Source: UBA6489 sp942490775
GTDB lineage: Bacteria; Patescibacteriota; Gracilibacteria; BD1-5; UBA6164
Assembly (NCBI GenBank): GCA_942490775.1
Contig: CALNYL010000009.1
Span: 124,001 to 188,000 of the forward strand
Reading direction: 5' to 3'
Length of the DNA: 64,000 nucleotides
The notes beneath the pieces are model-generated. The model had not been told where the DNA came from. It saw only the letters and a list, made by a program, of their open reading frames with translations, and ran no database searches. How positions within the stretch are numbered: position 1 is the stretch's first letter; each line of letters begins with the position of its first letter. The position numbers were made by a program, and so were the translations under genes. Positions 41,930 to 51,499 of this stretch are shown here, piece after piece.

Positions 41930-43255
41930 TTATTCTATAACATAAGTAACCCCATCTTTAGGTAAACTTATAGACAAAATTCAAGTTCAAGAAACATAAA
42001 CTCTAAAAGACTCTTCTCCTCCTGAAGATAAGGTTTTATTTGCTATAGACATTGTAGATAAATCAAATTTTACCTTATTTCAAACCAAGGTTCAAGTAAC
42101 CCTATCAGATGTATCATCAGCATTAGCAATCTCATAAACATAACTTCCAACCTCTCAAGAAACAGACACATCTATTTCATCTATCTTTATAGAAGGCTCA
42201 AATCCCTGAGGATTAGAATTTTTTCAAGTATCCGCTAAAAAAGTAAACTCTGCAAATTCTCAGTTATTAAGCTCTTTCTCTTCAATCAATTTCAAAACTC
42301 AAGTAACAACAGAAAAATATTCAGAATTATCACTAACAGAAAAATTATTAAGTTCATGAGATGAATTTTGTCATATACTATCTTTAAAACTCATTCAAGT
42401 TACTCTTATATTTTCTATACTTTTTCAAACTTTTTGGTATCAAATATTATTAGTTTTTATAGCAAGTCTAATTTTGGTACTTTCTTCTGGAATTATTATA
42501 TTTTCTGAAATACTAAAAGAAATAGAAGCACTAGAAGAATTTATAATATCAACATTAGAAACAATTGAAGTATCTACCAATCTTCACTCTACATAAAAAT
42601 ATGCTGTATTTAATATACTTTTAAATTCATCAAGTCAAACACCATTTAAATAAAATTTTACTTTTCATAATTTAACTGGTTCATACATAGAAGCAATTTT
42701 AGCTTCATAAACTTCATAGGTTTCTCCTGCCAAAATAACTTTGTCATTATCATCATACTCTGTACTAAATCAAGGGTACACAATCTCTTCAACTTCTTCT
42801 TGTGTATATTCTTCCTCTTCCTCCTGTTCAGATTCTTCCTCTTCCTCCTGTTCAGATTCTTCCTCTTCCTCCTCTTCTTCATCAACTACCTGCTCTTCTT
42901 CTGATTCTTCAACTTGTTCTTCTTCCTCTTTTTTTTCTTCTTCAAGCTTTTCTAGCTCATTTATATTAACTAAGGCTGTATTGATATTTAACTTTATATA
43001 ATTAATAACAACATAAAAATCTTCTGAAAAATCCAATTTAGAATTTCCCAACTTTTCTAGATTTCATCCTATCTTAATTAAAAACTCTTTATTATCAGAA
43101 TTTTTACTTATAAAATTATCTATAATGTTTTTATAAGATTCTCCTTTTTCTATTTGTTTTATTTCTTCTCATGCCTCTTCTAAATTTGTTGTATATGCAA
43201 ATACATTAGAAACAGATATTATTAATAATAACAAAATCGTAAATACTGCTTTCAT
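41930..43255 (-). CDS. Secreted protein with a Glu-rich repeat region and beta-rich C-terminus
   Basis: 441 residues. Signal peptide VFTILLLLIISVSNVFA. A short helical stretch follows, then a strongly acidic region (residues ~95-145) built from an eight-residue unit E-E-E-E-E-S-E-Q, encoded by a 24-nt tandem repeat. From ~150 the protein is beta-rich with Ig-like phrases (DNDKVILAGETYEVYEAKIA; VKFYLNGVGLDEFKSILNTA; FSISENIIIPEESTKIRLAI). Probably an envelope-associated or shed surface protein. Function unknown. Confidence 0.72.
42809..42880. repeat. 24-nt tandem repeat inside the Glu-rich gene
   Basis: Three units of TTCTTCCTCTTCCTCCTG (+ TTCAGA), in frame, so copy-number changes alter only the length of the acidic segment by multiples of eight residues. 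Confidence 0.85.
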
Positions 43256-43552
43256 AGTTTTTATTTTAAAAAATATTTTTGTTTTCTTAAATAAGTTTAT
43301 TAATCTAGTTTAAGATTAAAGAATTTTTTTCCTTTATATCAAACAGGATAAATTATATCTATATAATATATTATTTCAAATTTAATATTTTTCAAATTTA
43401 TATATCCAAGAATCTCACATAAAACAGTAACTTCGTACAATAAATTGTATAGAATTACATATAAATCAAAAGAAAAAATAAAAATACTTGCAAATTTATA
43501 ACAAGATATATAATAAAACTGTACTAAATTTATATTTTATAATTATAATACT
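43256..43552. promoter_or_regulatory. Divergent region upstream of glnA
   Basis: 297 nt, AT-rich. A possible glnA promoter is TTGCAA (43488-43493) with TATAAT (43509-43514), 15-nt spacing, which is short. No clear nitrogen-regulator operator seen. Confidence 0.35.
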
Positions 43553-44890
43553 ATGGATAAAAAAGAAATTTTAGACATTTGTAAACAAAAAAAAGTACTA
43601 TTTGTACATTTACAGTTCTCGGACATAGTCTGAATCGTGAAAAGTGTAACAATACCAATCTCAAAACTAGAAGATGCAATAGAAAATAATGTATGGTTTG
43701 ATGGCTCATCAGTAGAATGATTCACAAGAATCTATGAAAGCGATATGTACCTAAGATTAGACCTAAATACTTTTGCAATTGTTCCTTGGGAAAGCTCTCA
43801 AAACTCATCTGTTGCTAGAATTATATGTAATATATATCTACCAAACTGAGAACATTTTGAAGGAGACCCAAGATACATATTGAAAAAACAAATAGAAAGA
43901 GCAAAAAAACTCTGATTTGACAACTACTTTGTTTGACCAGAACTAGAATTCTTTCTTTTCCCACTTGATGAAAAAGGTAAACCAATACTAGAACCTCACG
44001 ATGATGCAGGATACTTTGACTATTCATCAGATAAAGCTAATACTTTAAGACAGGCAATGAGTATCGTTGTATCAGAAATGTGAGTAGATGTTGAAACTAT
44101 ACACCATGAGGTTGCACCTTGACAACATGAAATAGACTTCAAATACAACGATGCAATAAGCCAAGCAGACCAAGTATTAACAGTAAAAACAGCTTTAAGA
44201 GCAATGGCAAGTAAAAACAATCTACATATAACATTTATGCCAAAACCAATAGCCTTTGTAAACTGAAGCGGAATGCATGTTCATCAATCACTATGAAAAG
44301 ACTGAAAAAATACATTTTTTGCTAAAGATTGAAAATACTGTAATCTTTCAAAAGAAGCTATGTATTTTATAGGATGACAGTTAAAACATATGCAAGAAAT
44401 TACAGCTATAACAAATCCAATAGTAAATTCATACAAAAGACTAGTACCCTGATACGAAGCACCAGTTTATGTAGCATGGTGACAAACAAATAGAAGTGCA
44501 TTAATTAGAGTACCAAGAGTTACAAAATGAAATGAAATGGCAACTCGCTGTGAACTTAGATGTCCAGATGCCTCTGCAAATCCTTACCTAGCTTTTGCAG
44601 TTATGTTAGCAGCAGGTCTAGATGGTATAGAAAATAAAATAGAAGCACCAGACCCAATAGATGAAAATATATTTGCATTTACAGATAAAAAAGCCCAAAG
44701 AATGAGAGTAAAAACTCTACCATGAAGTCTAAATGAAGCTATCTTTAAAATGGAAAGAAGTGATTTCGTAAAAAATATTTTATGAAAACACACATTTGAA
44801 AAGTATATCAGAGCCAAAAAAGCAGAAATAGAATGATATAAACTACAAGTCTCAAAATGGGAAATAGACAACTATTTAAAAAATTATTAG
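43553..44890 (+). CDS. glnA: Glutamine synthetase, type I
   Basis: 445 residues, the length of Gram-positive-type (GSI-alpha) enzymes. Makes glutamine from glutamate, ammonia and ATP. Motifs: WFDGSSVEGFTRI, DPRYILK, VGPELEFFLF, YFDYSSDKAN, EVAPGQHEIDFKY, NGSGMHVHQSL (catalytic region), NSYKRLVPGYEAPVY, NRSALIRVP, ELRCPDASANPYLAF. The TGA codons fall on these invariant glycines, which is the clearest proof of the code. The adenylylation-site Tyr block of GSI-beta is absent. It stands just upstream of the arginine cluster and may supply nitrogen for it. Confidence 0.98.
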
Positions 44891-44945
44891 ACAAAATCAA
44901 AAAAAATATTAGACTAGCAATCAGTTATTTTAAAAAATTATAACT

Positions 44946-45014
44946 ATGAACCAAAAAATATCTACATCAGAAGCTAGGAGACAATACACAAGACAAATAA
45001 TCTTACCTGTATAG
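44946..45014 (+). CDS. Possible 22-residue leader peptide upstream of argG
   Basis: MNQKISTSEARRQYTRQIIL, then PV and TAG. Three Arg codons of the rare-looking AGG/AGA type, two adjacent. It is followed 33 nt later by the terminator at 45048-45082 and then by argG. It could be an attenuator leader. However, 'E.R..YTRQIILP' also resembles the N-terminus of ThiF/MoeB-type E1 proteins, so it may be a remnant. I see no convincing antiterminator here, so confidence is low. Confidence 0.35.
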   Translation: MNQKISTSEARRQYTRQIILPV

Positions 45015-45047
45015 TTTTCTTGAGCATAAAAATTTATTTAAAAAAAT

Positions 45048-45082
45048 AAAGCCTCTCTAAGGAAACTTAGAAGAGGCTTTTT
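45048..45082 (+). terminator. Intrinsic terminator between glnA and argG
   Basis: AAAGCCTCT-CTAAG-GAAA-CTTAG-A-AGAGGCTTTTT, with a GAAA tetraloop. Either the glnA terminator or an attenuator for argG. Confidence 0.85.
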
Positions 45083-45234
45083 AAATTCCCAACTTTAAAA
45101 CATGAAAAAATATATAATCCTAATGAAATTGAAAATACTCAGACCTGTTTAAAATATTAATTTATTTCTAGTTAATCATAAGGGCAAACACAAAGTATTG
45201 CCCCTACAATATTTTATATTTAATTTTAAAAAAT
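45083..45234 (+). promoter_or_regulatory. argG upstream region
   Basis: 152 nt. It holds a 16-codon ORF ending LRPV (45102-45152) and the 29-nt repeat at 45179-45207. A promoter must lie here if the terminator is complete, but no single candidate stands out. Confidence 0.35.
45179..45207 (-). repeat. 29-nt GTAGGGGCA...TTGCCC repeat, copy 2
   Basis: On minus: GTAGGGGCAATACTTTGTGT, then TTGCCCTTA. The same unit as 38889-38917, opposite strand. Confidence 0.6.
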
Positions 45235-46488
45235 ATGGAAACAAAAACAATTTACAAAAAGGTAGCATCTCATGAAGCTCACAAATGAGAATTTAAAAAA
45301 TGTCTTCTACTATACTCAGGATGACTAGACACATCAATAATGCTAAAATGGATACAAGAAGAATACAACTCAGAAGTCATAGCACTAACCATAGATATCT
45401 GACAAACAGCAGATGACCTAGAAGCAATAAAACAAAAATGAATAAAACTATGAGCAAAAGAAGTAATAGTATACGATGCAAAAGAAGAATTTGCCGATAA
45501 ACTATTATCAAAAGCAATACAAGCAAATGCAGATTACCAATGATGATATGCACTAAGTACCCCTTTATGAAGAATAATTATATCAGAAATAGCCGTAAAA
45601 ATAGCAGAAGAATATGGTTGCGAAGTAGTAGCACACGGATGTACATGAAAATGAAACGACCAAGTAAGGTTTGAATGATACATAACAACCCTAAATCCTA
45701 GTCTAAAGACAATAGCACCAGTTAGAGAATGGTCTATGTGAAGAGATGAACAAATAGAATATGCAGAAAAAAATTGAATACCAGTAAAACAGAAAAAAGA
45801 CAAACCATACTCTTACGATGAAAATATGTGGGGAAATACCTGAGAAGGTTGAGAAATAGAAAACCCAGAACTAATACCACCACAAGAAAATATTCTGCAA
45901 TGGTGTAAGACAATAGAAAAATCAGCAGAATCAGCAGAAATCTTAAAAATACATTTTGAAAAATGAGTTCCAATTAAGCTAAATTCTAAAGAGATGAAAC
46001 TTAGTGAAATAATAATGGAACTAAACAAAACATGAGCAAAACATGGAGTATGAGTATTCCAGCTAATAGAAGACAGGTTTGTATGACTAAAAGTCAGGTG
46101 AGTTTATGAAAATCCAGCAGCCACAATACTTATAAAAGCACATAAAAATCTTGAACAACTAGTGTCAACTAGGGAAGAAAACGAACTAAAATCTTTTATA
46201 GACACAAAATGGGCTTATTTAACTTATGCGGCTAAATGGTTTGATCCAGTTATGGAAAATATAAATGCTTTTATATCAAAACAAAACGAAAAAGTAACTT
46301 GAGAAGTTACTATAAAACTTTACAAGTGAAATATAGTAGCAGTTTCACTAAAATCTGATAACTCACTATTTGACCATAGTCTTGCAACATTTGATAAAAA
46401 TGCTAACTTTAACCAAAACTCAAGTGCTGGTTTTATAGAAATATACAATTTACCACAGAAAACGGCTTATAATATAAAAAAGAAATAA
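45235..46488 (+). CDS. argG: Argininosuccinate synthase
   Basis: 417 residues. Joins citrulline and aspartate with ATP. Motifs: LLLYSGGLDTSIMLKWI (ATP loop, Gly-Gly with TGA), DIGQTADDLEAIKQ, YALSTPLGRIIISE, HGCTGKGNDQVRFE, SYDENMWGNTGEGGEI. Full length. First gene of the arg cluster. Its stop (46486-46488) is 2 nt before the leader ORF, so ribosomes leaving argG are placed directly at the attenuator. Confidence 0.97.
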
Positions 46489-46490
46489 GT

Positions 46491-46571
46491 ATGAAATACT
46501 TTTTAATAAACTTATCTGAATTAATAATCAGGAGGAGACTTTGAGACATTTTTCTTGAAGTATTTATTTAG
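46491..46571 (+). CDS. Arginine leader peptide (26 residues) of a transcription attenuator
   Basis: MKYFLINLSELIIRRRLGDI, then FLEVFI and TAG. Codons 14-16 are AGG AGG AGA, three Arg in a row, followed by CTT and a TGA read as Gly. The ORF starts 2 nt after the argG stop and ends 17 nt before a strong intrinsic terminator upstream of argF. Size, clustered regulatory codons and position are those of a ribosome-mediated attenuation leader. With the standard code it would stop at the TGA two codons after the Arg run, which would still allow attenuation. Confidence 0.75.
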
Positions 46572-46621
46572 TTGTTTATTTTTAGACAAAAAGCTTCAAG
46601 AGAAATCTTGAAGCTTTTTTT
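46530..46621 (+). promoter_or_regulatory. Arginine attenuator: stall site, antiterminator segment, terminator
   Basis: Arg codons at 46530-46538. Segment TCTTGAAG at 46553-46560 is identical to the terminator 3' arm (46606-46613), so it competes for the 5' arm CTTCAAGA (46594-46601). A ribosome stalled on the Arg codons would cover up to about 46550 and leave the antiterminator free. A ribosome reaching the TAG at 46569 would cover it and let the terminator form. The controlled genes are argF, argB/GNAT, argC and argH. Confidence 0.75.
46588..46621 (+). terminator. Attenuator terminator
   Basis: AAAAAGCTTCAAGA-GAAA-TCTTGAAGCTTTTTTT: a perfect 9-11-bp stem with a GAAA loop and T7. Confidence 0.92.
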
Positions 46622-46629
46622 AATAACCC

Positions 46630-46674
46630 TAACTTGAATTCTTCCCCTTACATAAAGGGAAGAGGCTACAATTG
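46630..46674 (+). repeat. Dispersed hairpin repeat, copy 6 (GGCTACAAT family)
   Basis: GAATTCTTCCCCTTACATAA, then AGGGAAGAGGCTACAATT. Directly after the attenuator and before argF. Confidence 0.7.
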
Positions 46675-46755
46675 TTTTTTATTTCCATACAAGTTTATTA
46701 ATAAAAAATTATGGAAAATAATACATAAAAATATCTTATAACATAAAAAAATAAT

Positions 46756-47676
46756 ATGAAACATTTTTTAACACTAAACGATTTTTCAAAGCAAGAACTT
46801 TTAGAGATGATAGAACTTGCATTTAAAATAAAAAAAGAAACTAAATCCTGAGAATTTAAAAACTATATGGATAAAAAAACTCTTTGAATGATTTTTGAAA
46901 AATCATCAACTAGAACAAGGGTAAGTTTTGAAGTCTGAATATATCAGCTTTGATGACAATGACTATTTTTATCCTCAAATGATATACAACTTTGAAGATG
47001 AGAACCAGTAAAAGATACTTCAAGAGTTTTATCTAGTATGGTAGACATGGTAATGATAAGAACATTTGCTCAAAAAAGAATAGAAGAATTTGCAAGATAT
47101 TCTACTATTCCGATTATCAATGGTTTAACCGATGAATATCATCCTGTACAATTAATGGCTGACTATATGACTATAATAGAACAAAATAAGCAAAGTAATT
47201 TAATTGTAGCTTATGTGTGAGACTGAAATAATATGGTACATTCTTGGTTAATGTTAGCTTCAAAAATATGATTTGAACTGAGAATTGCTACTCCCAAATG
47301 ATATGAAGTAGATGAAAATATCCTAAAAATAGCAAATGCCAACTCTATAATAAGTTGAGCCAAAATCAAAATTTACAACAATCCAGAGATTGCAGTAAAA
47401 TGAGCAACTGTAGTTACAACAGATACTTGGGTGTCTATGTGACAAGAAGAAGAAAAGGAAAAAAGAATAAAAGATTTTGACTGATATATTGTAGACAATA
47501 AGTTAATGAATGAAGCTGATAATAAAGCTATTTTTCTTCACTGCTTACCTGCTTACAGATGATATGAAGTAAGTGATAGGGTTATAGAATTAAATCAAAG
47601 TGTAGTATTTCAAGAAGCAGAAAATCGATTACATGTTCAAAAGTGAATTATGGTATGGTTAGATAAAAATAAATAA
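46756..47676 (+). CDS. argF: Ornithine carbamoyltransferase
   Basis: 306 residues. Makes citrulline from ornithine and carbamoyl phosphate. Motifs: MIFEKSSTRTRVSFEVG (carbamoyl-phosphate site STRTR), MVDMVMIRTF, IINGLTDEYHPVQLMADYMT (HPxQ), VAYVGDGNNMVHSW and FLHCLPAYRGYEV (HCLP ornithine loop). The last two motifs and the chain length identify OTC rather than aspartate carbamoyltransferase. Second enzyme gene of the cluster, just downstream of the attenuator. Confidence 0.96.
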
Positions 47677-47716
47677 TTACATAACTAAAAGTAAAATTGT
47701 ATGGAAATAATAGCAA

Positions 47717-47770
47717 CAGCTTGTCAATAAAGGGTTAAAGCCCTTTGAAAATTTAATTTTCATACAACTT
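47717..47770 (+). repeat. Second-type repeat (CAGCTTGTCAATA...) with AAAGGG/CCCTTT hairpin
   Basis: CAGCTTGTCAATAAAGGG, TTAAAG, CCCTTTGA, then AAAATTTAATTTTCATACAAC. Resembles 11772-11835; a related AGCTAAAGCCCTTTGT string is at 53757-53773. Confidence 0.5.
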
Positions 47771-47856
47771 TAATAAAAAGATATAGTAATGAAATTATAC
47801 CACAGACAAAGTCTATGAATAAAAGACTTTATGTTTAAAATTTAATTAAAAAAATT

Positions 47857-49059
47857 ATGGAAAATAATGATAGTGAATATTTAGATATTTATAAGTGAGA
47901 TAAATATTTGGTTTTGAAAATCAGTTGAGAATTGTTGGAAAAAGATGATTTCTCAGAGTTTATAGAGTATGTGAAACACTTAAAACAAATTGGTATACCA
48001 ATTATTTTAGTTTATGGTTGATGAAGTCAAATATCCCAAAAATATAAAGAAAACACTTGAGAAAAAAGAAAAAAGTGATCAGATTGAAAAAATATTACAA
48101 CAAAAGAAATTCTGAAAGAATGAGTATTACCTGCAAATGAAGATATCTTAAATAAATTATTGACAGCCTTTGAATGATCAGAAATAAATATTTTTAGCCC
48201 TGAAGATATTGATGTCAAAAAGATAGACTGACTAGGAGAAGTTTGAGCTCCCTTAAGTTTTAATAAAAAATTTGATCCAAAGAAAATTAATATTATCCCT
48301 TTTGTATGACAAAAACAATGAAGTGATAATTTATTAAATATAAATGCTGATGATATAGTTAAAATGATGTCTGATTATTTTTCTGAACAAATATCCAAAA
48401 TAATTTTTTTAACTTGAACATGATGATTATTAGATAAAAAATCAGAGTTAATAACATTTCTAAGCAAAGAAAATTTAGAAAGAGTTTTAAATAAAAAACA
48501 TGAGAATATAGAAGTAGAATGATGAATGTTAAAAAAACTAGAATCTATTCTTGCTATACTTAAGAATTGAGTAAAAAAAGTAACTGTAACAGGTCTTTCA
48601 GATCTAAAAACAGAAATGGAATTAATAGATTGAAGTTGAACTATGTTTATGAATCTACAAAAAGCAACTTTTAAAAAACTAAAAGACAAAAGTATATTTG
48701 AACAAATTTATGAAAAACTAACATCTATGTGAAAATGGAAGACCAGAAGTCATTCTGAAAAAAATGAAATTTCAGCAGACTATACAATCCTAGAACTAGA
48801 ATGAACAATTTTGTGATGATATCATCTATGAAATCATGAAGAAACTATAAATTGAAAAGTAATAAAATGAAAGTTATTACAAACCTTATTTGCTTCAAAA
48901 AGTTGATGATGAATTTGACAGGTACTTTGAGAAGAAATAAAAAAAGAACCTATAGTTTTTGCTTATTCAAAAAATTGATTTTTTGAAAAGTTATGATTCC
49001 AAAAGATTGATGGAATTTATTCAGAAACCTGAGCACCTTTATATTTATATAAAGCATAG
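47857..49059 (+). CDS. N-acetylglutamate kinase fused to a GNAT acetyltransferase domain
   Basis: 400 residues. The N-terminal ~260 residues are an amino-acid-kinase fold: LVLKISGELLEKDDF, IPIILVYGGGSQISQKY (Gly-Gly with TGA), NINADDIVKMM, IIFLTGTGGLLDKKS, VEGGMLKKLESILAIL and VTVTGLSD. The C-terminal ~150 residues have a GNAT layout (ADYTILELEGTILGGYHL; KGKLLQTLFASKSGGGIGQV; YSKNGFFEKLGFQKI). This arrangement matches bifunctional N-acetylglutamate synthase-kinases. The GNAT part could therefore supply acetylglutamate, so no separate argA is needed. Which activities remain is an inference. Confidence 0.88.
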
Positions 49060-49090
49060 TTATTTTTATTTTTTAAAATTATTATTTAAT

Positions 49091-50077
49091 ATGAAAACAA
49101 TTAGTACACTAGATAAATGATATATATATGTAATTTGAAATAATTGAGCAGTTTGAATTCAATTAAAAAAAATGCTTGAAGAGGAGCTTACACTAAAAGA
49201 TCGTTTATCTCCATCCATTCCATGACTTAGTCAAATGCCTGAAGATGATTGGGAAAAACAAATTTTTAATATTCTAACAGGAAATGAAGTAGTAGTTTTA
49301 TGTACACCTGATATTATTTCTGAAAAAATAATTAAATTAAGACAAGAAATGAAAGGGGATGTTGCTAAAATAATAGATTGTTCTACCCAATTTAGATGTG
49401 ATCCTAGATTTGTCTATGGATTACCTGAGTTAAAAGACAGAGAAAAAGATATTCAAAAAGCAGAGTTAGTTGCTAATCCATGATGTCATGCTACCGCAGC
49501 TATTTTATGAATAAGACCATTAGTAGAGTCGGGTCTTGTACTTACCACCACTACAGTTGGAATTACAAGTCTTACCTGATACTCATGATGATGAAAACAA
49601 GTAATTGCAGAATATGAGAGAAAAAAAGCACAAAATGAACCTTATCCACCTTTACAATACTCTAACTGAGAAGAACCACACAAACATACACCAGAAATTG
49701 AACAACAAACAGGAACAAAATCAGTTCTTCAACCAACAATTGAGAATTTTTATAATGGCTTAAAAGTAAATGCCTTTTTACAAACAACTGATGAGTGAGA
49801 AATACTTTGAGATGATGAACTTGTAAAAGTATTTAAAAAGTATTATGATAGAGAAGAATTTATAAAAGTTTCAAAGTTTCCAAATGATGGAAAGATTTCT
49901 ATGAGCGAAAATAATGGTACTCAAACGGTTTCAATTTATGTAAAAAAACATAATGGTTTGATACAAATAACAGTAGTTCTAGATAATATGACTAAATGAT
50001 CTGCATGAGCAGTAATCCAAAATTTAAACATAATGTTTTGACTACCTCAAGGAACATGATTAACATGAAAAAAATAA
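49091..50077 (+). CDS. argC: N-acetyl-gamma-glutamyl-phosphate reductase
   Basis: 328 residues. NADPH-dependent reductase of the third arginine step. Rossmann start VIGNNGAVGIQLKKML, VVVLCTPDIISEKI, IIDCSTQFRCDPRFVYGLPE, LVANPGCHATAAILGI (catalytic Cys), TTVGITSLTGYSGGGKQVI and EEPHKHTPEIEQQTG (His region). Follows the kinase fusion by 31 nt. Family assignment is supported by the NPGCxxT and SGAG/GGGK-like blocks. Confidence 0.94.
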
Positions 50078-50186
50078 TTGAATAAGTAAAAAAATGTTTT
50101 AGATTTATTAAGATTGATTATAAATTTATTTGAAATATTATACATCTTGTATATATTAAAAAAATATTTCTCTAACAAAAAAGACT

Positions 50187-51374
50187 ATGACAAAAATATG
50201 GCAAAAAGACACTAGTTCTGTAAATAAACTAGTAGAACAGTACACAGTATGAGTTGATTATCTACTAGATATGGAGTTAATCCCATATGATATAATATGA
50301 TCAAAAGCACATGCCCAGATGCTAGAAAAGATTTGAATCCTAAAACAAGAAGAATTAGATAAACTATTAAAATGACTAGATGAAATACAGCAACTCTGGG
50401 AAAATAAAAAATTTACTATAGACAAAACACAAGAAGACTGACATACAGCAATAGAAGAATTTTTAACAAAACAATACGGAGAAGTATGAAAAAAGATTCA
50501 TACCTGAAGATCTAGAAATGATCAAATACTAGTAACCATAAGACTATTTACTATTAAAGAACTAGAAAATATAGAATCCCTAATAAAAGAACTGATAAAA
50601 ACCTTTGATAAAAAAATAAAAGAAATCTGAAATATAAAGATGGCATGATACACACATACACAAAGAGCGATGCCATCTACTGTATGACTTTGGCTAGATA
50701 GCTTTTCATCATCTATGAAAGATAACTCAATTCTTATAAAAGCAGCAAAAGAAGTAAACAATCAAAATCCCTTAGGATCTGTTGTATGATATTGAGAAAA
50801 TACTTTTATGTTAGATAGAAATTACAGCACAAAAAATCTATGATTTAAAAAAACACAAGAAAATCCTCTATACTGTGCCTACAGCAGAGGGAAATTTGAA
50901 AACATTGTACTAAAAGCATTATCAGAGGTTATGATGGATTTATGAAAACTGGCAAATGATTTGGTAATTTTCACTACAAAAGAGTTTGATTTTTTTGATT
51001 TACCTGATGACTTCAAAACAGGTTCTAGTGCTATGCCTCAAAAAAAGAATTGGGACATTATGGAAATAGTTAGATGAAATACCTGAGTATTCTTAGGTTA
51101 TCAATTTCAAATCCAAGAAATAATAAAAAATATCCCCTCATGATACAACAGAGACTTTCAACTGACAAAAGAACCTTACTTAAAAGCTATAAAGTTAACA
51201 AAAGAAACTATAAATATAATGTCTCTTGCTATAGAAAATCTAGAAGCCAAAAAAGAAAATCTAGAAAAAGCATGTAGTGATGAACTCTATGCTACAGATA
51301 AAGCATATAAGTTAGTAAAGGAGTGAAAAAGTTTTAGAGATGCCTACAGAGAAGTAGGAAAAGAATATATTTAG
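50187..51374 (+). CDS. argH: Argininosuccinate lyase
   Basis: 395 residues. Splits argininosuccinate to arginine and fumarate. Motifs: EDGHTAIEEFLTKQYGEVGK, KIHTGRSRNDQILVTIRLF, MAGYTHTQRAMPST, NPLGSVVGYG (shortened relative to the usual GxGAxAGT), EFDFFDLPDD, TGSSAMPQKKNWDIMEIVRG (signature). Slightly shorter than typical (~450). Last gene of the cluster, followed by a terminator. argD and argJ/argE are not in the window. Confidence 0.94.
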
Positions 51375-51436
51375 TCTTATTAAACCAATTAATTATTTAT
51401 TGAAAATAATTATTATTAAATCAAGAAAGATAAACC

Positions 51437-51472
51437 AAAAAAGAGAGAATTCAAAGAATCCTCTCTTTTTTT
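51437..51472. terminator. Intrinsic terminator between argH and fusA
   Basis: AAAAAAGAGAG...CTCTCTTTTTTT with a 13-nt loop, between convergent genes. Confidence 0.85.
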
Positions 51473-51499
51473 AATTTATATTATTTTTACCTCAATGAT

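Noticed and set aside
42809..42880. CRISPR-like array
   Set aside because: The 24-nt units abut without spacers and lie in frame inside a gene.
42741..43001. Plus-strand Ser-rich ORF
   Set aside because: Antisense shadow of the Glu-rich repeat; the minus-strand frame has a signal peptide and continues through TGA codons.
45102..45152. 16-codon ORF MKKYIILMKLKILRPV as an arginine leader
   Set aside because: Only one Arg codon and no terminator follows before argG.
47791..47847. 18-codon ORF before the kinase fusion as a leader peptide
   Set aside because: A single Arg codon, no terminator hairpin downstream, and the nearby hairpin belongs to a dispersed repeat.
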